From the NCBI GenBank assembly GCA_032718475.1, contig JAUCBJ010004292.1, forward strand, positions 1 to 64,000: a DNA stretch of 64,000 bases, given 5' to 3'. This document shows, piece after piece, positions 21,648 to 33,366 of the stretch. The notes beneath the pieces were generated by a model that did no database searches, was not told the origin of the DNA, and saw nothing but the letters and a program-made list of their open reading frames with translations. Origin of the DNA: Nemertoderma westbladi. Taxonomy: Eukaryota > Xenacoelomorpha > Nemertodermatida > Nemertodermatidae. The translations under genes were made by a program, and so were the position numbers. Every line of letters starts with the position of its first letter. Within the stretch, counting starts at the first letter, position 1.

Positions 21648-23371
21648 TTGAGTATGAGAACCCTCCAGGAGAAATACCGGCTCGGTCGTCGCCCGGGTCA
21701 ACAAGGACCGCGTCCCCCAGTGGTACACCAGGCTGGGGTCGATAAATTGGCTACTGGAACAGAAGACCGAGAAGAAAGAAGAACCAACCTGTTGAAATGT
21801 AAAAAGACACTAAAGATTGCTACAATGAACGCACGCACGCTGAAAGCACATACCAAACAGGGTGACATGGTCACTCTGGCAATGGAGTATAACATCGACA
21901 TCATCTGCATCCAAGAACATCGGATTTGTCATGAAGACACTGCCATGAAGTACAATGACATTGGAAATGGATGGACGTTAGTAACAAGCTCAGCAGTAAG
22001 AAACTCGGCCAATGCATCAATTGGTGGAGTAGGAATTCTGCTAAGCCCATTTGCACTTAAGACCCTAAACAACATCGAATCTATAAATTCCAGGGTTATG
22101 ATCGCAACATTTGATGGGAATCCCAAGGCAACAGTTATATGTTGCTACAGTCCAACCAATGCCTCAGAGCCAGAACAAGCAGTCAAGTTTTATGAAGAAC
22201 TTACTGGACTTATAAAGGACATTCCGAAACACAATGTTAAAGTCATTGCTGGTGACCTGAATGCCCAAATTGGCCCAGAAGACATCAAGGGTTAAACCTA
22301 TAACACCAGTTCTAACAGAAATGGGTACTTACTTTTAGACCTAAAGGAAGAATGTGAATTGATACCAACAAACAACATTTTCGAAAAGAGTAAGGGGAAG
22401 CTATGGACCTTTCAATACCCTATTGGAACCAAAGCACAACCGGATTACATCCTTTTAAACAAAAAGTGGAGAAACAGCATGATCAACTGCGAGGCATACA
22501 GCTCGTTCAACCTAATTGGTTCGGACCACAGAATTGTGACTGCAGAGATCAGACTCAGTTTGAGAGCCAGCAAACCCAGGACAAGCAAGCAAATCAAATA
22601 TGACTGGGAAAAACTCATAACTGACAATGCTGTAAAGGATGCTTATACAGTAGAAGTTCAAAACCGCTTTGAAGCACTTCAGTCAATGGATGAAGACCAA
22701 TCCACCAATTCAATATACCAGAATATAATAACAGCCCACAAGGAATCAGCCAAGAGGCATATCCCCCAGAAACCCAAACGAAAACAATATGTGCCATGGC
22801 AAAACTCTGAGGTTACTTGTAAGAGAGAAGATCTTAAGATAGCCTACAAAGTTAAAACCGAACAACCAACAACCGAAAACATTAACAAGGTTGAGAAAGC
22901 AAAGGACGATCTTAAATTGGCCAGGAACATCAGCCAGGAAAAGTACATACAGGATAAAACTGAAGCAATTACAACTGCTCACATACAGCAACAATCAAGA
23001 CTTACCTGGCAAACTGTAAATGAGGTATCTGGTCGGAAAAGTTGTGCAAAGGGGCGCCTCAAAGCCGATAGTCCTGAAGAACGTGTTGGGAAGTGGAAAA
23101 ATCACTTCAGCAAGTTGCTTGGGCAGCCACCAAACATCGAGGTCAGCCCTACAAGGAAAATATATGACAAGACACTACCTATAGAAACAGGGGACTTCAC
23201 ACCTGCCGAACTCCAAAGAAGCATTAAAAGCATGTCCAATAATAAAGCGAGTGGATTAGATGAAATCCCAGCGGAGGTATGGAAAACCGGAGTGCTAAAC
23301 AGACCATTATTGAATGTTTGCAACCGGATGTTAAAAGGGGAAAAGCCACCACCAATTTGGACTAAAGGTGA
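21648..23371 (+). pseudogene. LINE endonuclease and N-terminal RT, one in-frame stop
   Basis: Open from 21648. The endonuclease domain begins LKIATMNARTL, with CIQEHRI (the catalytic Glu), SIGGVGILLS, CCYSPTNAS and VIAGDLNAQIG. A single TAA at 22293-22295 interrupts it, and the same frame then continues: PDYILLNKKWRN, GSDHRIVTAEIRLSLRAS (the SDH endonuclease end), a basic linker and the start of RT (SNNKASGLDEIPAEVWK). It would nick target DNA and prime reverse transcription there. The frame ends in Element 2. Compared with the 8.8-11 kb relative it is far better kept, so it is the younger copy. RTE/Proto2-like affiliation is my best guess from the C-terminal GHCWR...RGRP arrangement. Confidence 0.87.
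23367..23371. repeat. Target site duplication GGTGA, left of Element 2
   Basis: Matches GGTGA at 36150-36154 exactly. Removing one copy restores the LINE reading frame. Confidence 0.96.
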
Positions 23372-24549
23372 TGTAAAAGCTTTTGCGTCATTAACCGGTT
23401 ATTTTCCCTTAAAGTACTCTGTAGTTGGTTTGCCGGGCATAAAAAGGCCGTGTCCTTGCTGTACTGGTGTTTTAGAGGACATAAAAGTCATTTCTTCTGT
23501 ATTTGTACTGTATTTGTACTTTAGAGGACATAATCCGCAATCTCGTGACGCGATAAGCTGGATACTCTTGAAAACAGTGTCGCTACCATGACGACGGCTA
23601 ACAGCGTGCCACGTCGACGTTTCTTTGTTTCTTTGTTCTCTCGTTGTTCGGTTGACCAATCAGAGCGTTTTTTGTCTCTGTGTTGGAGGTGTATACAGAA
23701 CTCAGTAATTCAGTGTTATGTTTTTGCCCAGAGCCTAAGAACACCGGCTTTTGGCATCTCCGTATATCAACATTCTTTAGCTTTACATTAGTAGGCTTAA
23801 TTATAGAACGTATATCTGTTATCTTAACTAATCATACAAAATCAAACCCTACTTACTTATCATACATATCTATGCAATTCATATCTTGCATTACTGCTTT
23901 GCTGTTGGTTATTCGTTATATTTGTTGATGAATTATTATATCGGAATACTGATCAATAGTCAGACACCCCACCTTCTTGATATACTAAAGGTTAGAGAGA
24001 CCGGTTACAGATAAACGATTGCGACCTATGTTGAGTGGTTTGAAGTGAATCTAATGCTATTTCATATGCCCAACATAAATTGTCTGTTGCTCTCTTTATA
24101 CGTGACTAAATTTAGTGAAGGTCGGCAGATTAGTGTGCAGTATTGTGCAGCATTGTGTATGATTGTAACTGATAACAAAGCATCTCCTAAAGAATGCGCC
24201 ATATACATTAATCTATAGCCTTTTCGTTGTGACTAGTTTAAGTCATAACTCTGTTTACATATTTAGAGCGCCACGTCCTAAAGGAACTGTTAATATTTCC
24301 TGAAAGTGAATAATATTTGTCAGAGATTATATATTACGATCAGTCGAATAATACAGTAGGCTTACACCATCAATCATTAAGCTCCGAACTCAGTCTCCCG
24401 GGTATATCCAACGGGTGAATGATTGCGCATAGACTGGCTTCGGCTAATGTAGTGTATCAAATACTCGTCATAAGCTAAAGAATATATATCATCCAAAAGA
24501 CATTCTAATTTGGCAGGTTAAACTGTCAAAGGTCTTAAAAGCGCAAACA
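23372..24549 (+). repeat. 5' LTR of Element 2
   Basis: 1178 bp, TG...CA ended, nearly identical to 34967-36149. It begins TGTAAAAGCTTTTGCGTCATT. Confidence 0.95.
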
Positions 24550-26735
24550 ATAACAGATATTGCTTCTGGATTGCGGTGTAAGCAATCCAGTCTAAAGTAC
24601 CGGTACCGGTTGAACGGTAACCTGTACTGCTGTAGGCCTGTAGGCCCAACTGCCCGAACCGGTACTTACGGTACAGGTACATCAGTATTATTCGATTTTG
24701 ATAATTATATACCGGTAGGCCTTAATAATTAATCAGGGACGGCCGCCCTGGTTTTTTATTGAGATTTTACTTGTTTCTGTCAAGTTTTATTTATTTGCAG
24801 GCCAGTATTGAGCAGAAGGCGTGTAAGCCTGCTCAGATTGTACAGATAATTTGTAGGCTTGACTGTTGGCTGGCTAGCTGTTGATTAGGTCTGAACGGAT
24901 TGCAGTGCATGTAGAGTGTATGTCCAATAAAGAACGGTTAGGAAGTAGGGGCAGCCATCGCTGTAAGGTAAACCCCCATCTAAAGAATAAGTCGTACTAC
25001 TGGGTTAGAACGCATACTACTTAACCATTTTGGAGTCTGCATGTCCTGTGGTTTATTTAGGCTTGATAGGAGTCCGCCAGCGTTCGGTCTGTACTTTGTT
25101 TGTGTAGTCTGTACGGGTAGCGTATAATTTTATTTAGATAACTTGTAGGCTGGATAGTTGTCTGGCTGTTGTTGGGTTTGAGGAAATTTCGGTGTGTGCA
25201 AAGCATCTGTCCGATAAAGAACGGTTAGGAAGTAGGGGCAGCCATCGCTGTAAGGTAAACCCACATCTAAAGAATAAGTCGTACTACTGGGTTAGAACGC
25301 ATACTACTTAATCATTTCGGAGTCTGCATATACCGTAGTTTGTTTAGGCTTGATAGTAGTCTGTCAGTATTTAGTCTGCATTTTGTTTGAATGGTTTGTA
25401 CGCGTAGCGTAATATTTATTATTCAGAGTTTATGCTATTATTCGCAACATTCATTCCCCAAGTTTGTTCCTACAGTAATTGTGTTTGTTATACATACCGT
25501 TATAGTTAAACTAACCCCGGTACTACACGGGCTGCTTGGCGTAGGTAAAGACTGGTGATTTTGTGCACCGGTCACTCCGGCAGATACCGTGGTTCTTTTG
25601 GCTGTTCAAGTATTTTTAACTACTAATTATTTGTTGTACAAGTACTTGTACCTAATTTAGGGTTTAGTGTACAGTGCTTTCCGAAAGCAATTAGTGTGTA
25701 GCCAGTGTATTTGTGTTGTAAAGTGGTTGATAGGCACGTACGTTAGCTCTATTAACTTCTAGGTAGGGACACTCCGTGATACATAACGTAGTACCTATAG
25801 CGATACGGTTATAGGTCGTCAGGCGGTGGTATTTTCCTATCTGGACAGCGCAGTATATTTACTACTACTTATTATTTTCAAATACCGTAGTAACCTGTCC
25901 ATTGTAATAACCAGATATTCTAACCCTTTGTTAGGCTGGTTAGTAGACTTCTTGTAAAATTACCCTAAAAATTTGTATTTGTGTATTTGTAATTAAATTT
26001 TTGTGTTTATTTAGAGATTGTAATGTCAACCCGAATTGTACGTAATTTGTAGTATTAAGTAACTTAGGTAAATTAGAATTATTTGTTTTAGTGTCCAACA
26101 AGTAGCACTCCACTGAGAGCGCACAGCTTATGTGTAGTGACTCCCCCAGAAATAATAACATTTATTTCAAACATTGACAAAACCCATTAAACGGGTATAT
26201 ATATATTATAAATCAACTCAAACGATTTATAAATAGTAGGCCTGCCATACAACAATTAGGTCTCAATATCAGTTGGACTACTGCTTAAATAACGGTAATA
26301 AAGTAAGTTAAAGTAACCAAGTAACCTTAAAATTCAGAAATTCAATTATTTAAAATAATTGATATACCGGTATCCACGATAGGCCTATTATATATTTATA
26401 TTTGTACTGAAATCATACCGGTATTCTGTAATTAATTCTAGTTAATAATTATACTTATATATCCTATAAGTGTAAACTGTATACCGGTATCCACGATAGG
26501 CCTATTATATATTTATATATATTTGTGCTAAAATTATATACCGGTTTCTGTGAAAAACCTAGTCTGTAATAATACTTATATATACTATAAGCATACCGGT
26601 ATTCTAAAATATTATATATATCACGCTACACTGAGTAGCAGTATCGGTAATTAATTACTAGGCTAGCAGTTAAGGCTGAATTACTAGACTTGCTTAGACT
26701 GTAATATAGCAGTAGGCTTAACTGTGTAAACAAAC
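24550..26735 (+). other. 5' leader of Element 2, with a 0.3 kb tandem duplication
   Basis: No gene. About 290 bp starting near 24850 (AATTTGTAGGCT..., AAAGAACGGTTAGGAAGTAG, ...TAACCATTT) is repeated in tandem from about 25140; Element 1 has it once. The rest matches Element 1's leader. No primer-binding site was identified. Confidence 0.6.
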
Positions 26736-29700
26736 ATGTCTGATACTAAGCAGAGCCTGTCAGACAGTTTATTGGATGTAATTATGCGACTCAGATAGAG
26801 GTGTAGAACCGTCTAGTCCTAAGTTCAGTTCACCTCCCACTGTGAGGAAAGTCATCCCTCCAGTAGTAATAACAGAACCTAGGCTGGTCCAGCACCGTAG
26901 GTCTATCATAGGCACTCGAGCCCGGGTCAAGCAGGACCAAGAAGCAGCGGAACAGCAACAACCCGTGAGCCAAGAACTTATTTCTCAGCGGCCCGACAGC
27001 TCCAGTAGTGAAGATACTGTAGAACTGACACCTGAGCGCGGAGCAAGGATGACGGATGCGGTTTATTCGGATCCCCTTCTCATCCTTCCTGCAGCCGTAC
27101 TCACTAGGTTATTGATCGCGGTGGAAGAACACCAGATCGATTGGGCGAGAAGTAAGCGCTCAACTAAAGATAGCTATGAGGGATACACAAGGGAAGAACT
27201 GAAGTCTATGGTCGAGTCGCAATGGAACTTCCCCGGACCCGGACTCCCGTTTGATTTATCAGAAGCTGCCTGGGAAGACATACACCGGATGGGAGTAGCC
27301 AAGGAAACCATCGATCCAGCTGTGTGGAAGAGGTCCGCAGCCGGATACGCACAGGGATTCTTCAGCTCTATGGAGCGAGTAGAAAAACAACTGTTACAAC
27401 AACCTCAAGGACCTCAAGAGCAGGGACAACTGCTTTATCAGGTTAGAGAAAGAATTCTGCGAATCAGGCTAATATTATCAGCCTTTGAAGAGGCTTCTAA
27501 AAGAAGACAAGACACGTCGTTGCAAGTTGCCGTAAAGACTTGGTTTCAACGGGTGAGTCGCCAGGTTCAAGGAACAGCTCAGTGGAAAGCTCAGCTGGAG
27601 GAGCGCTCAACCCATGGAGAATCAACAGACGATACTTTTTCCCAAGTGGAGAGTGAAGCGACAGCAGCGAAACTGCATAAGAGGGATGCTATTGACATCT
27701 ATCTGTCGGACTATCAACGTTTTGTAGGAGATGAAGAGTTGAGGAGAAGACTAGAGGGGCTTAGCCCTAATAGTGAAGGAGCCCAGCTTGTGTTGGACGC
27801 AATTGATGTGGATAGGTTAGCAGCGAACCAAGCTAAATTCGATGAACAACTCCGCATCGCTAGAGACCAAGAAGAAAGGGTTAAGAAAAAACGCATAGAA
27901 GACAGAAAGAAAGCAGCAGTAGCAGCTGCAGAAGCCGAAAGGAAGGCAGCCGAAGAGGAAAGTAAAGCAGCCGAAGCGGAAAGAAAAGCGGCAGCGGCAG
28001 AGGCAGAAGCGAAAAGAAAAGCAGCCGAAATGGAAAGAAAAGCAGCCGAAATGGAAAGAGAAGCGGCAGCGGCAGAGACAGAAGCGAAAAGAAAGGCAAC
28101 CGAAATGGAAAGAAAAGCGGCAAAGGCAGCGGCAGAAGCGGAGCGGATAGCGGCCGAAGAGATTGCCCAATTGGAATTGGAAAATATTCAGGAGAATCAA
28201 GACTGCATAAATAAACAGTTAACAGCTAGTAATATGCAGATGATGAATCGATCTACTCCCAAAAGACAGGGATATACATCATCTGAGGAAGGCGATACCA
28301 CCGACACTGAAGGCAAAGGAAATAGATCTCACCTAAGCAGACGCAAAAGAACATTCCACCGTCAAAAATTGCCTGATTTGCCTCCAGCTGTTAGAAGGCA
28401 ACTAAATAACACCAACTTAGGTAGTACAGAACCCACAGACCAAATAATTACAATAGAGAGACTCCCTACTATAGTAGATGAGCCTGAAATAATTAGGCCT
28501 GTTCCCGAAGCCACCCTTTCGGTCGTAGAGACACCTGTACTCCCTGAACCTACTTCTCAATTCCCTTTGCACAGCACTAAGCTACCTGTGCCCAGCAGAA
28601 CAGTCCGTGAGACAGTTCATACCCTGGACTCCGAGCGAAATATTCATGATTTGTCGCCCGTTGTCCCTCGTCCACCCGCTACAACGTTGGCGAATCCCGC
28701 TTCGGCGGTCGAATGGGTGGATGAGAGACGACGGGGGATGGATCTCCTGCTCGGACAGATGCAGGAGACTGTTCAACAATTCAAAGGCACAGTAAGGGAA
28801 AGTAGGCTAGAGTTGCAAGAAGTGCAGCAAAGTATCGCGCTAGAACGCGATGAATTAGTAAATACACAAAGGGGTATACCACCACCCCCTGTAACAATGT
28901 GTCAACCTGTTAGGTCTGAAGTATCTCATGCGCAAGGTGTGGAGCCTACACGCATCTATACTGCTAGCGAAGTAGAAACTCCTATAGTGAACCCTATTAA
29001 GGGTAATTATAGACCTGTTGATAATGATATTCCCTATAGACCGGATCATAATCCGAGAAATTTATATACCGATAACTCGATATTAAATAACACGATGGCC
29101 CAAGAAAGTTTTACGCGTCAAATGGCTAGAACCGAAGCCCGGCAAGCGGTAAAGGTGGGAGAGATCGTCAAGTTCAATGGAGATGAGATGAAATGGTTAC
29201 CTTTTAATGAATATTACAAAGATAACATACAGAACTCTGTACTATCTAATGGAGAGAAACTTAGATTCCTCATCGAGTGCTTGGAAGGATCTCCCAAGTT
29301 AATGGCGTTAAAGTTTATTGGACATCCAGACGGATTAAGACAAGTTTGGGATACACTAAACATCAGGTATGGTAATAGGAACAACATAGCTGGGTATTTG
29401 TATGCAAAGTTGGTAGCGCCCCGAAAGTTTATTAGCAGCGGAATTATAGAGTTTTCCGATGAAATTCAGGAGATCTGCAGACAATTAGATTGGCTAGGTA
29501 AGTCTCATGAGTATCAGAATGCTATGGTTATTAGAGCAGTGGCTTCTACTTTACCGAAGGGTGGAGTAGGTACACGCTGGGATAAGAAAGTGTTATATAT
29601 GATGGAACAACAACGACGAGACCCTACCATGGCTGATCTCATGTCATTCCTAGATGGAGAAGTGAAATTACAGCTCCTGAAACTGTCCAGAGAGAAGACA

Positions 29701-29796
29701 CCGGAAAACAAGGTAAGTGAAAAACCCGTCGCTAGGAGAAAGGTAACACCAGTGTGTTATACAGCGGGAAAGACACTGACCGCGCTTATTACGTAA
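26736..29796 (+). pseudogene. Gag of Element 2: N-terminal domain, coiled coil, DUF1759 core
   Basis: The ATG at 26736 matches Element 1's start, but an indel near 26785 breaks the frame; downstream it is open for more than 980 codons. The order is: an unclassified Trp-containing domain (about 27050-27700); an Ala/Lys/Glu coiled coil of AERKAAE repeats (27840-28180); a Pro-rich linker; a second short coiled coil; and a DUF1759-like core (29160-29700) with EIVKFNGDEMKWLPFNEYY, EKLRFLIECLEGSPK and IRYGNRNNIAGYL. This core is the usual Gag assembly domain of BEL/Pao elements. The frame stops at 29794-29796, and the zinc knuckles lie in the -1 frame. The overlap contains G GGA AAG at 29766-29772 in -1 slip phase. 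Confidence 0.87.
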
Positions 29797-31715
29797 ATAA
29801 AATGCCTATAGAACAGGTAAGTAAATTCAAGTCTCGACCCAATGACAGAAGAGAACCGGTAAGAAAAACCCCTCCTACGTCTCCCAAGAGAATTCATGTA
29901 AGAAAGCCCGAGGAAAGAACAAGTGTGCACCACACAGCACAGGTTAAAGTAAGTAACATCAAACCCAAATGTGTGCTGTGCGACGGGCCCCACCGCTTGA
30001 ATATGTGCGATGAATTCTTAAAGAAATCATTAAAAGAGAGACGGGAAGTCATGTGGGATAAGCGGTTGTGTTATAATTGCCTCAGACGAGGACACCAACG
30101 GCGAACCTGTTACTCCGACGCAAGGTGTGCAAAGTGCGGTGCAAAACATCATATCTTGTTGCACACTGAATTCGAACGAAGCAGCCCGAGTCAGGTAAGT
30201 GAGTCCGAACAACTACATGTCCAATTCAGTGATGTGAACGACACTGACCAAAGTTCTGAGATGGAAGGATTCTATACGGACGAATTCTCTGACCAAAACG
30301 AATCCTGTTACTTAATAAACACCACCGCAGTGTATCGAGCACTCATGTATGAGAAAGACACAGACAGCGACCTCACCCTAACTACTTCAGATCAACAACA
30401 ATCTTGGAAAGCGCCAACTTCAAATGTAGGAATCCGAGAATTTCCTGTAGTCCAGTTATGGGTCCACGGACCTCAGAAGAGCTATATAGTGAACGCCCTC
30501 CTGGACTCCGGCAGCACAGGAACATTCATCGATAAAGAACTAGCCGAAGACATCTTTGCTGGACAACCCAAGTTCCGAACCAAGCTAAACATGTCAGGGA
30601 TCATGCAGGTTTGGAAATCTGCTGTGGCTGCCGACTATTATATAGGTGAGTTGTCCACTCCACAGGATAAACTAGGAGAACACAGTATAAGGTCAGTCAA
30701 AATGGTGGCAATAAAGAACTTCGCTACCACCCAAGTGGAACCTTATAATTGGGACGAAGATGATCATGCCCAACAACTTAACATTCCTAGATTCGACACC
30801 GATTATCCTGGAGTACAAATATTAATCGGTCAAAACGCGCATGAGGTGCTGGAGACATTGGAGAAACGACCTGCTCAACCGCAACCACTTCAGACCTATG
30901 CGGTAAGAACTAGAGTAGGTTGGTACCTTACTGGACCTTCCCGAAGAACGCTCAGAGAAAGACTGCTTCAAGATCGCGTCTGCCAGGTGAGTGAATGGGA
31001 AGATGATACTAGTGAGGGAGACGACCCAACTGAGGGAACACCATACTCCTCAGATAATGACGATATTAGCTCCAATGTAGATCAATGGAGATATTGCCCC
31101 AAGAAGTTTAATCCAACTGACATCGCTTCCAGAGGAGCAACTCCTCAAGAACTGACAGATACTACAGACCGGTTAGGTGAACCCGACTTCCTGAGTAAGG
31201 AGGATGAATGGCCTCCCCATCTTACTCCGACTGAGATTAGACCAGCCAAGGGAGCGGAGAAAGTCAAACCTAAAACCCGGACGGGTGGATCGGAGTTATT
31301 TGAACCCGGGATAGATCTGTCGGTATTACATATTGCCAGGGACGACGCCGTGGATCTGGACCTCCCCACCGCGAGTGGATCCTTCATGAAGATCAGAGAG
31401 AGCGATTGGAGCTCTGGAACATCAGACGTCTCGCAGGGACTCTCACCTCTCCTGCAGGGAGCGACGGACCACTATAGCTCCTGGAATCGGCTTTGTAAGG
31501 CCGTCGTGTACCTAGAGCGATGTTTCTATCGTCACTATTCCAGGACGAAGAGGAAACCTGGAATTGTATTCGGGATGCAGCGACTCAATCACCCAGTCGG
31601 TCGTTTGTGTTTACCGGAAGGGAATGGAGGACTCTCCGGAAACTGTGGAAGGCAAGATTCTCTTCCCACGACCACCTCCCTAATCCTTCAAACATCTAGG
31701 GACTCCATAACGTAA
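29736..31715 (+). CDS. Zinc knuckles, aspartic protease and RNase H/integrase-junction remnant of Element 2 (Pol without RT)
   Basis: The open frame runs from about 29736 (first ATG 29802). Three zinc knuckles come first: CVLCDGPHRLNMC (CX2CX3HX4C), CYNCLRRGHQRRTC (CX2CX4HX4C) and CAKCGAKHHILLH. Next is a DUF1758-type retropepsin with NALLDSGSTGTFID (D-S-G) and the ILIG strand (VQILIGQNAHEVL). Then, where RT should start, it passes through QVSEWEDD and 30 acidic residues straight to DQWRYCPKKFNPTDIASRG and HYSSWNRLCKAVVYLERCF, sequences that in BEL/Pao lie after RNase H. The zinc knuckles would bind RNA and the protease would mature the particle; replication would need enzymes from another element. 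The fusion is identical in Element 1. Confidence 0.87.
   Translation, partial: EKGNTSVLYSGKDTDRAYYVNKMPIEQVSKFKSRPNDRREPVRKTPPTSPKRIHVRKPEERTSVHHTAQVKVSNIKPKCVLCDGPHRLNMCDEFLKKSLKERREVMWDKRLCYNCLRRGHQRRTCYSDARCAKCGAKHHILLHTEFERSSPSQVSESEQLHVQFSDVNDTDQSSEMEGFYTDEFSDQNESCYLINTTAVYRALMYEKDTDSDLTLTTSDQQQSWKAPTSNVGIREFPVVQLWVHGPQKSYIVNALLDSGSTGTFIDKELAEDIFAGQPKFRTKLNMSGIMQVWKSAVAADYYIGELSTPQDKLGEHSIRSVKMVAIKNFATTQVEPYNWDEDDHAQQLNIPRFDTDYPGVQILIGQNAHEVLETLEKRPAQPQPLQTYAVRTRVGWYLTGPSRRTLRERLLQDRVCQVSEWEDDTSEGDDPTEGTPYSSDNDDISSNVDQWRYCPKKFNPTDIASRGATPQELTDTTDRLGEPDFLSKEDEWPPHLTPTEIRPAKGAEKVKPKTRTGGSELFEPGIDLSVLHIARDDAVDLDLPTASGSFMKIRESDWSSGTSDVSQGLSPLLQGATDHYSSWNRLCKAVVYLERCFYRHYSRTKRKPGIVFGMQRLNHPVGRLCLPEGNGGLSGNCGRQDSLPTTTSLILQTSRDSIT
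29766..29772 (+). promoter_or_regulatory. Possible -1 frameshift heptamer G GGA AAG at the Gag/zinc-knuckle overlap
   Basis: X XXY YYZ pattern with zero-frame codons GGA AAG in the Gag frame, 24 bases before its stop. The -1 frame is open from about 29736 through 31715. A final G is a weak slippery position in eukaryotes, and Element 1 lacks this region, so it cannot be cross-checked. Confidence 0.3.
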
Positions 31716-32265
31716 CAACATATGGAGTGGGTGTGTGACTCTATTATTTTATATTATTTTATTATTTTTATATTTATGTATGTATTATTATGTAATTTTA
31801 TTTTAATCGTTTTATTTAATTTTATTTAGTAGTATGGTATTTTAGAAATTATTTAGTAGATTAGTGCAATATATATTCGCGTTTATTATTTAATTACGTA
31901 TATTATATATTTAGTGCGACGGCGAGAAATAATTATTTTTCTCTTTCCTTACTGCCCGTATTACATTATAAATACGTGACTACAGTAAGATGAAATGTCC
32001 GTACTTATTAAAGTACAATAAAGCCACTACTATATTCAAGTATTATTGGTAGGCAGAGTATTAGGAATGCAAAGTTCAGATCCTCGTGTCTCGGCTAAAC
32101 CAAGCTCTGGGTAGACCTTGGAAACGACTTGCCTCTTCACACTGGCATTGCTTCGTGCGATATTGCTCTCATACCGTATATTAAATAATACATATAGTAG
32201 CGTGATGTCCCTTTAACAGTAGCGTATAACGCAAAATAAATCTGTTAAACCCTTTGACCATCTGT

Positions 32266-32361
32266 AATTCTAGTCGATTAAGATATCGCGGCACCCACCG
32301 ATATACTTGAAAGACAAAATTCTAGAATCAGTGGTTAACGTCCCCAGACAAGTTCTGGAAT
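32266..32361 (+). other. Inverted-repeat module A of Element 2
   Basis: AATTCTAG...CTAGAAT arms with nested GATATCG/CGATAT, then CCAGA-CAAGT-TCTGG. Nearly identical to 13795-13893. Confidence 0.6.
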
Positions 32362-32430
32362 AAACTGGTGCCCATCCTAAATATTAATTATTAATATTTA
32401 CAAAAATCTGTCAAATATCAGATCCTTTAA

Positions 32431-32530
32431 AATTCTAGTCGATTAAGATATCGTAGCACTTACCGATACTCTTAAAAGGACAATTTTTATAGAATTAAGG
32501 ATCCTATGTCCCCAGACCTGCTCTGGAATC
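32431..32530 (+). other. Inverted-repeat module B of Element 2
   Basis: A diverged copy. The terminal hairpin keeps its stem with a different loop (CCAGA-CCTGC-TCTGG), and one outer arm has changed (ATAGAATT for CTAGAATT). Confidence 0.55.
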
Positions 32531-33366
32531 AAATTGTGTCAATTTTAACATCAAATAATAAAATTCACGGGAATAAATTTAAATTCATATATTTAAATGA
32601 ATTTAATAAATTGTCATTTTATACAATTTATAACATTCCCAAAATTCCATTAATTAATAGATCATGGGAGCGGAGATTCACTCTATTAAGTGTATTTGTG
32701 TGCGAGAATCTCCAATGTGTAGTCAATAGCCGATAAAATTCATAAAATCATATATAGAGAGGATATTGACAATTAAAGAATTACTATTAAATAGCATCCC
32801 AGATCTGCATGCAAGAGAATTACCCTAATTCTACCGCTAGCTTTCCATAATGTCACCATGGCAACAACCACGCTAGAATTAGAAGTGAGTTAAAAGAACA
32901 ATAGAAAGCATGCCCCATTGAATAGCATACGGAATAAATAGCACACCGCTAGTATCCAAGAATACATAATAACAACGTGACATTCTGGAAGGCACTTGAC
33001 TAACGGACAAATGACCCGAATGTGTGATAGAATGTGTACCATTTGTGACTGTTACGTGGAATTTGTGCGTTTGTAGGTGAATGTTACTACTAAGGTGTGT
33101 TTACAGTAGCGAGTCGCAATTGTGAAAGTAACCCTAACTCTCCAGTAAGAACCTGAAGTATATCTAAGCCTTTGGGACGGACGGTGGAGTGGCTCGTGCT
33201 GGTTGTTGTAGTCGTTGTGCAGCTACGACGTTGGCGATAGGCACATCGGCGAAAGTACACCAGCGCTGAGGATCTCGCACTGTCCGGGGGCAGAGAGGGG
33301 TAGGCAGCGACGCCCGCTCGCCTAAATATAAACTCATTATAATATGGATAAACTTATATAGCAGAT

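Larger units (their letters stand above)
21215..23371 (+). mobile_element. LINE (APE-type non-LTR), 5' half, interrupted by Element 2
   Basis: A 5' untranslated region of about 430 bp (the start is approximate) with a 20 bp direct repeat (AAGGTAATCAACCAACGGC near 21521 and 21565), then the endonuclease/RT frame. Element 2 is inserted at 23371, and the LINE resumes at 36150 in the same reading frame once one copy of GGTGA is removed. Confidence 0.85.
31716..33366 (+). other. Long non-coding stretch of Element 2 before ORF3
   Basis: Homologous to 13242-14952 along its length, AT-rich, no plausible ORF. It holds two inverted-repeat modules at 32266-32361 and 32431-32530. Confidence 0.6.

Noticed and set aside
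27714-28200. Minus-strand Phe/Arg/Leu-rich frames over the Gag coiled coil
   Set aside because: Reverse translation of AERKAAE repeats; the plus-strand frame is longer, is shared by both elements and fits the Gag order.
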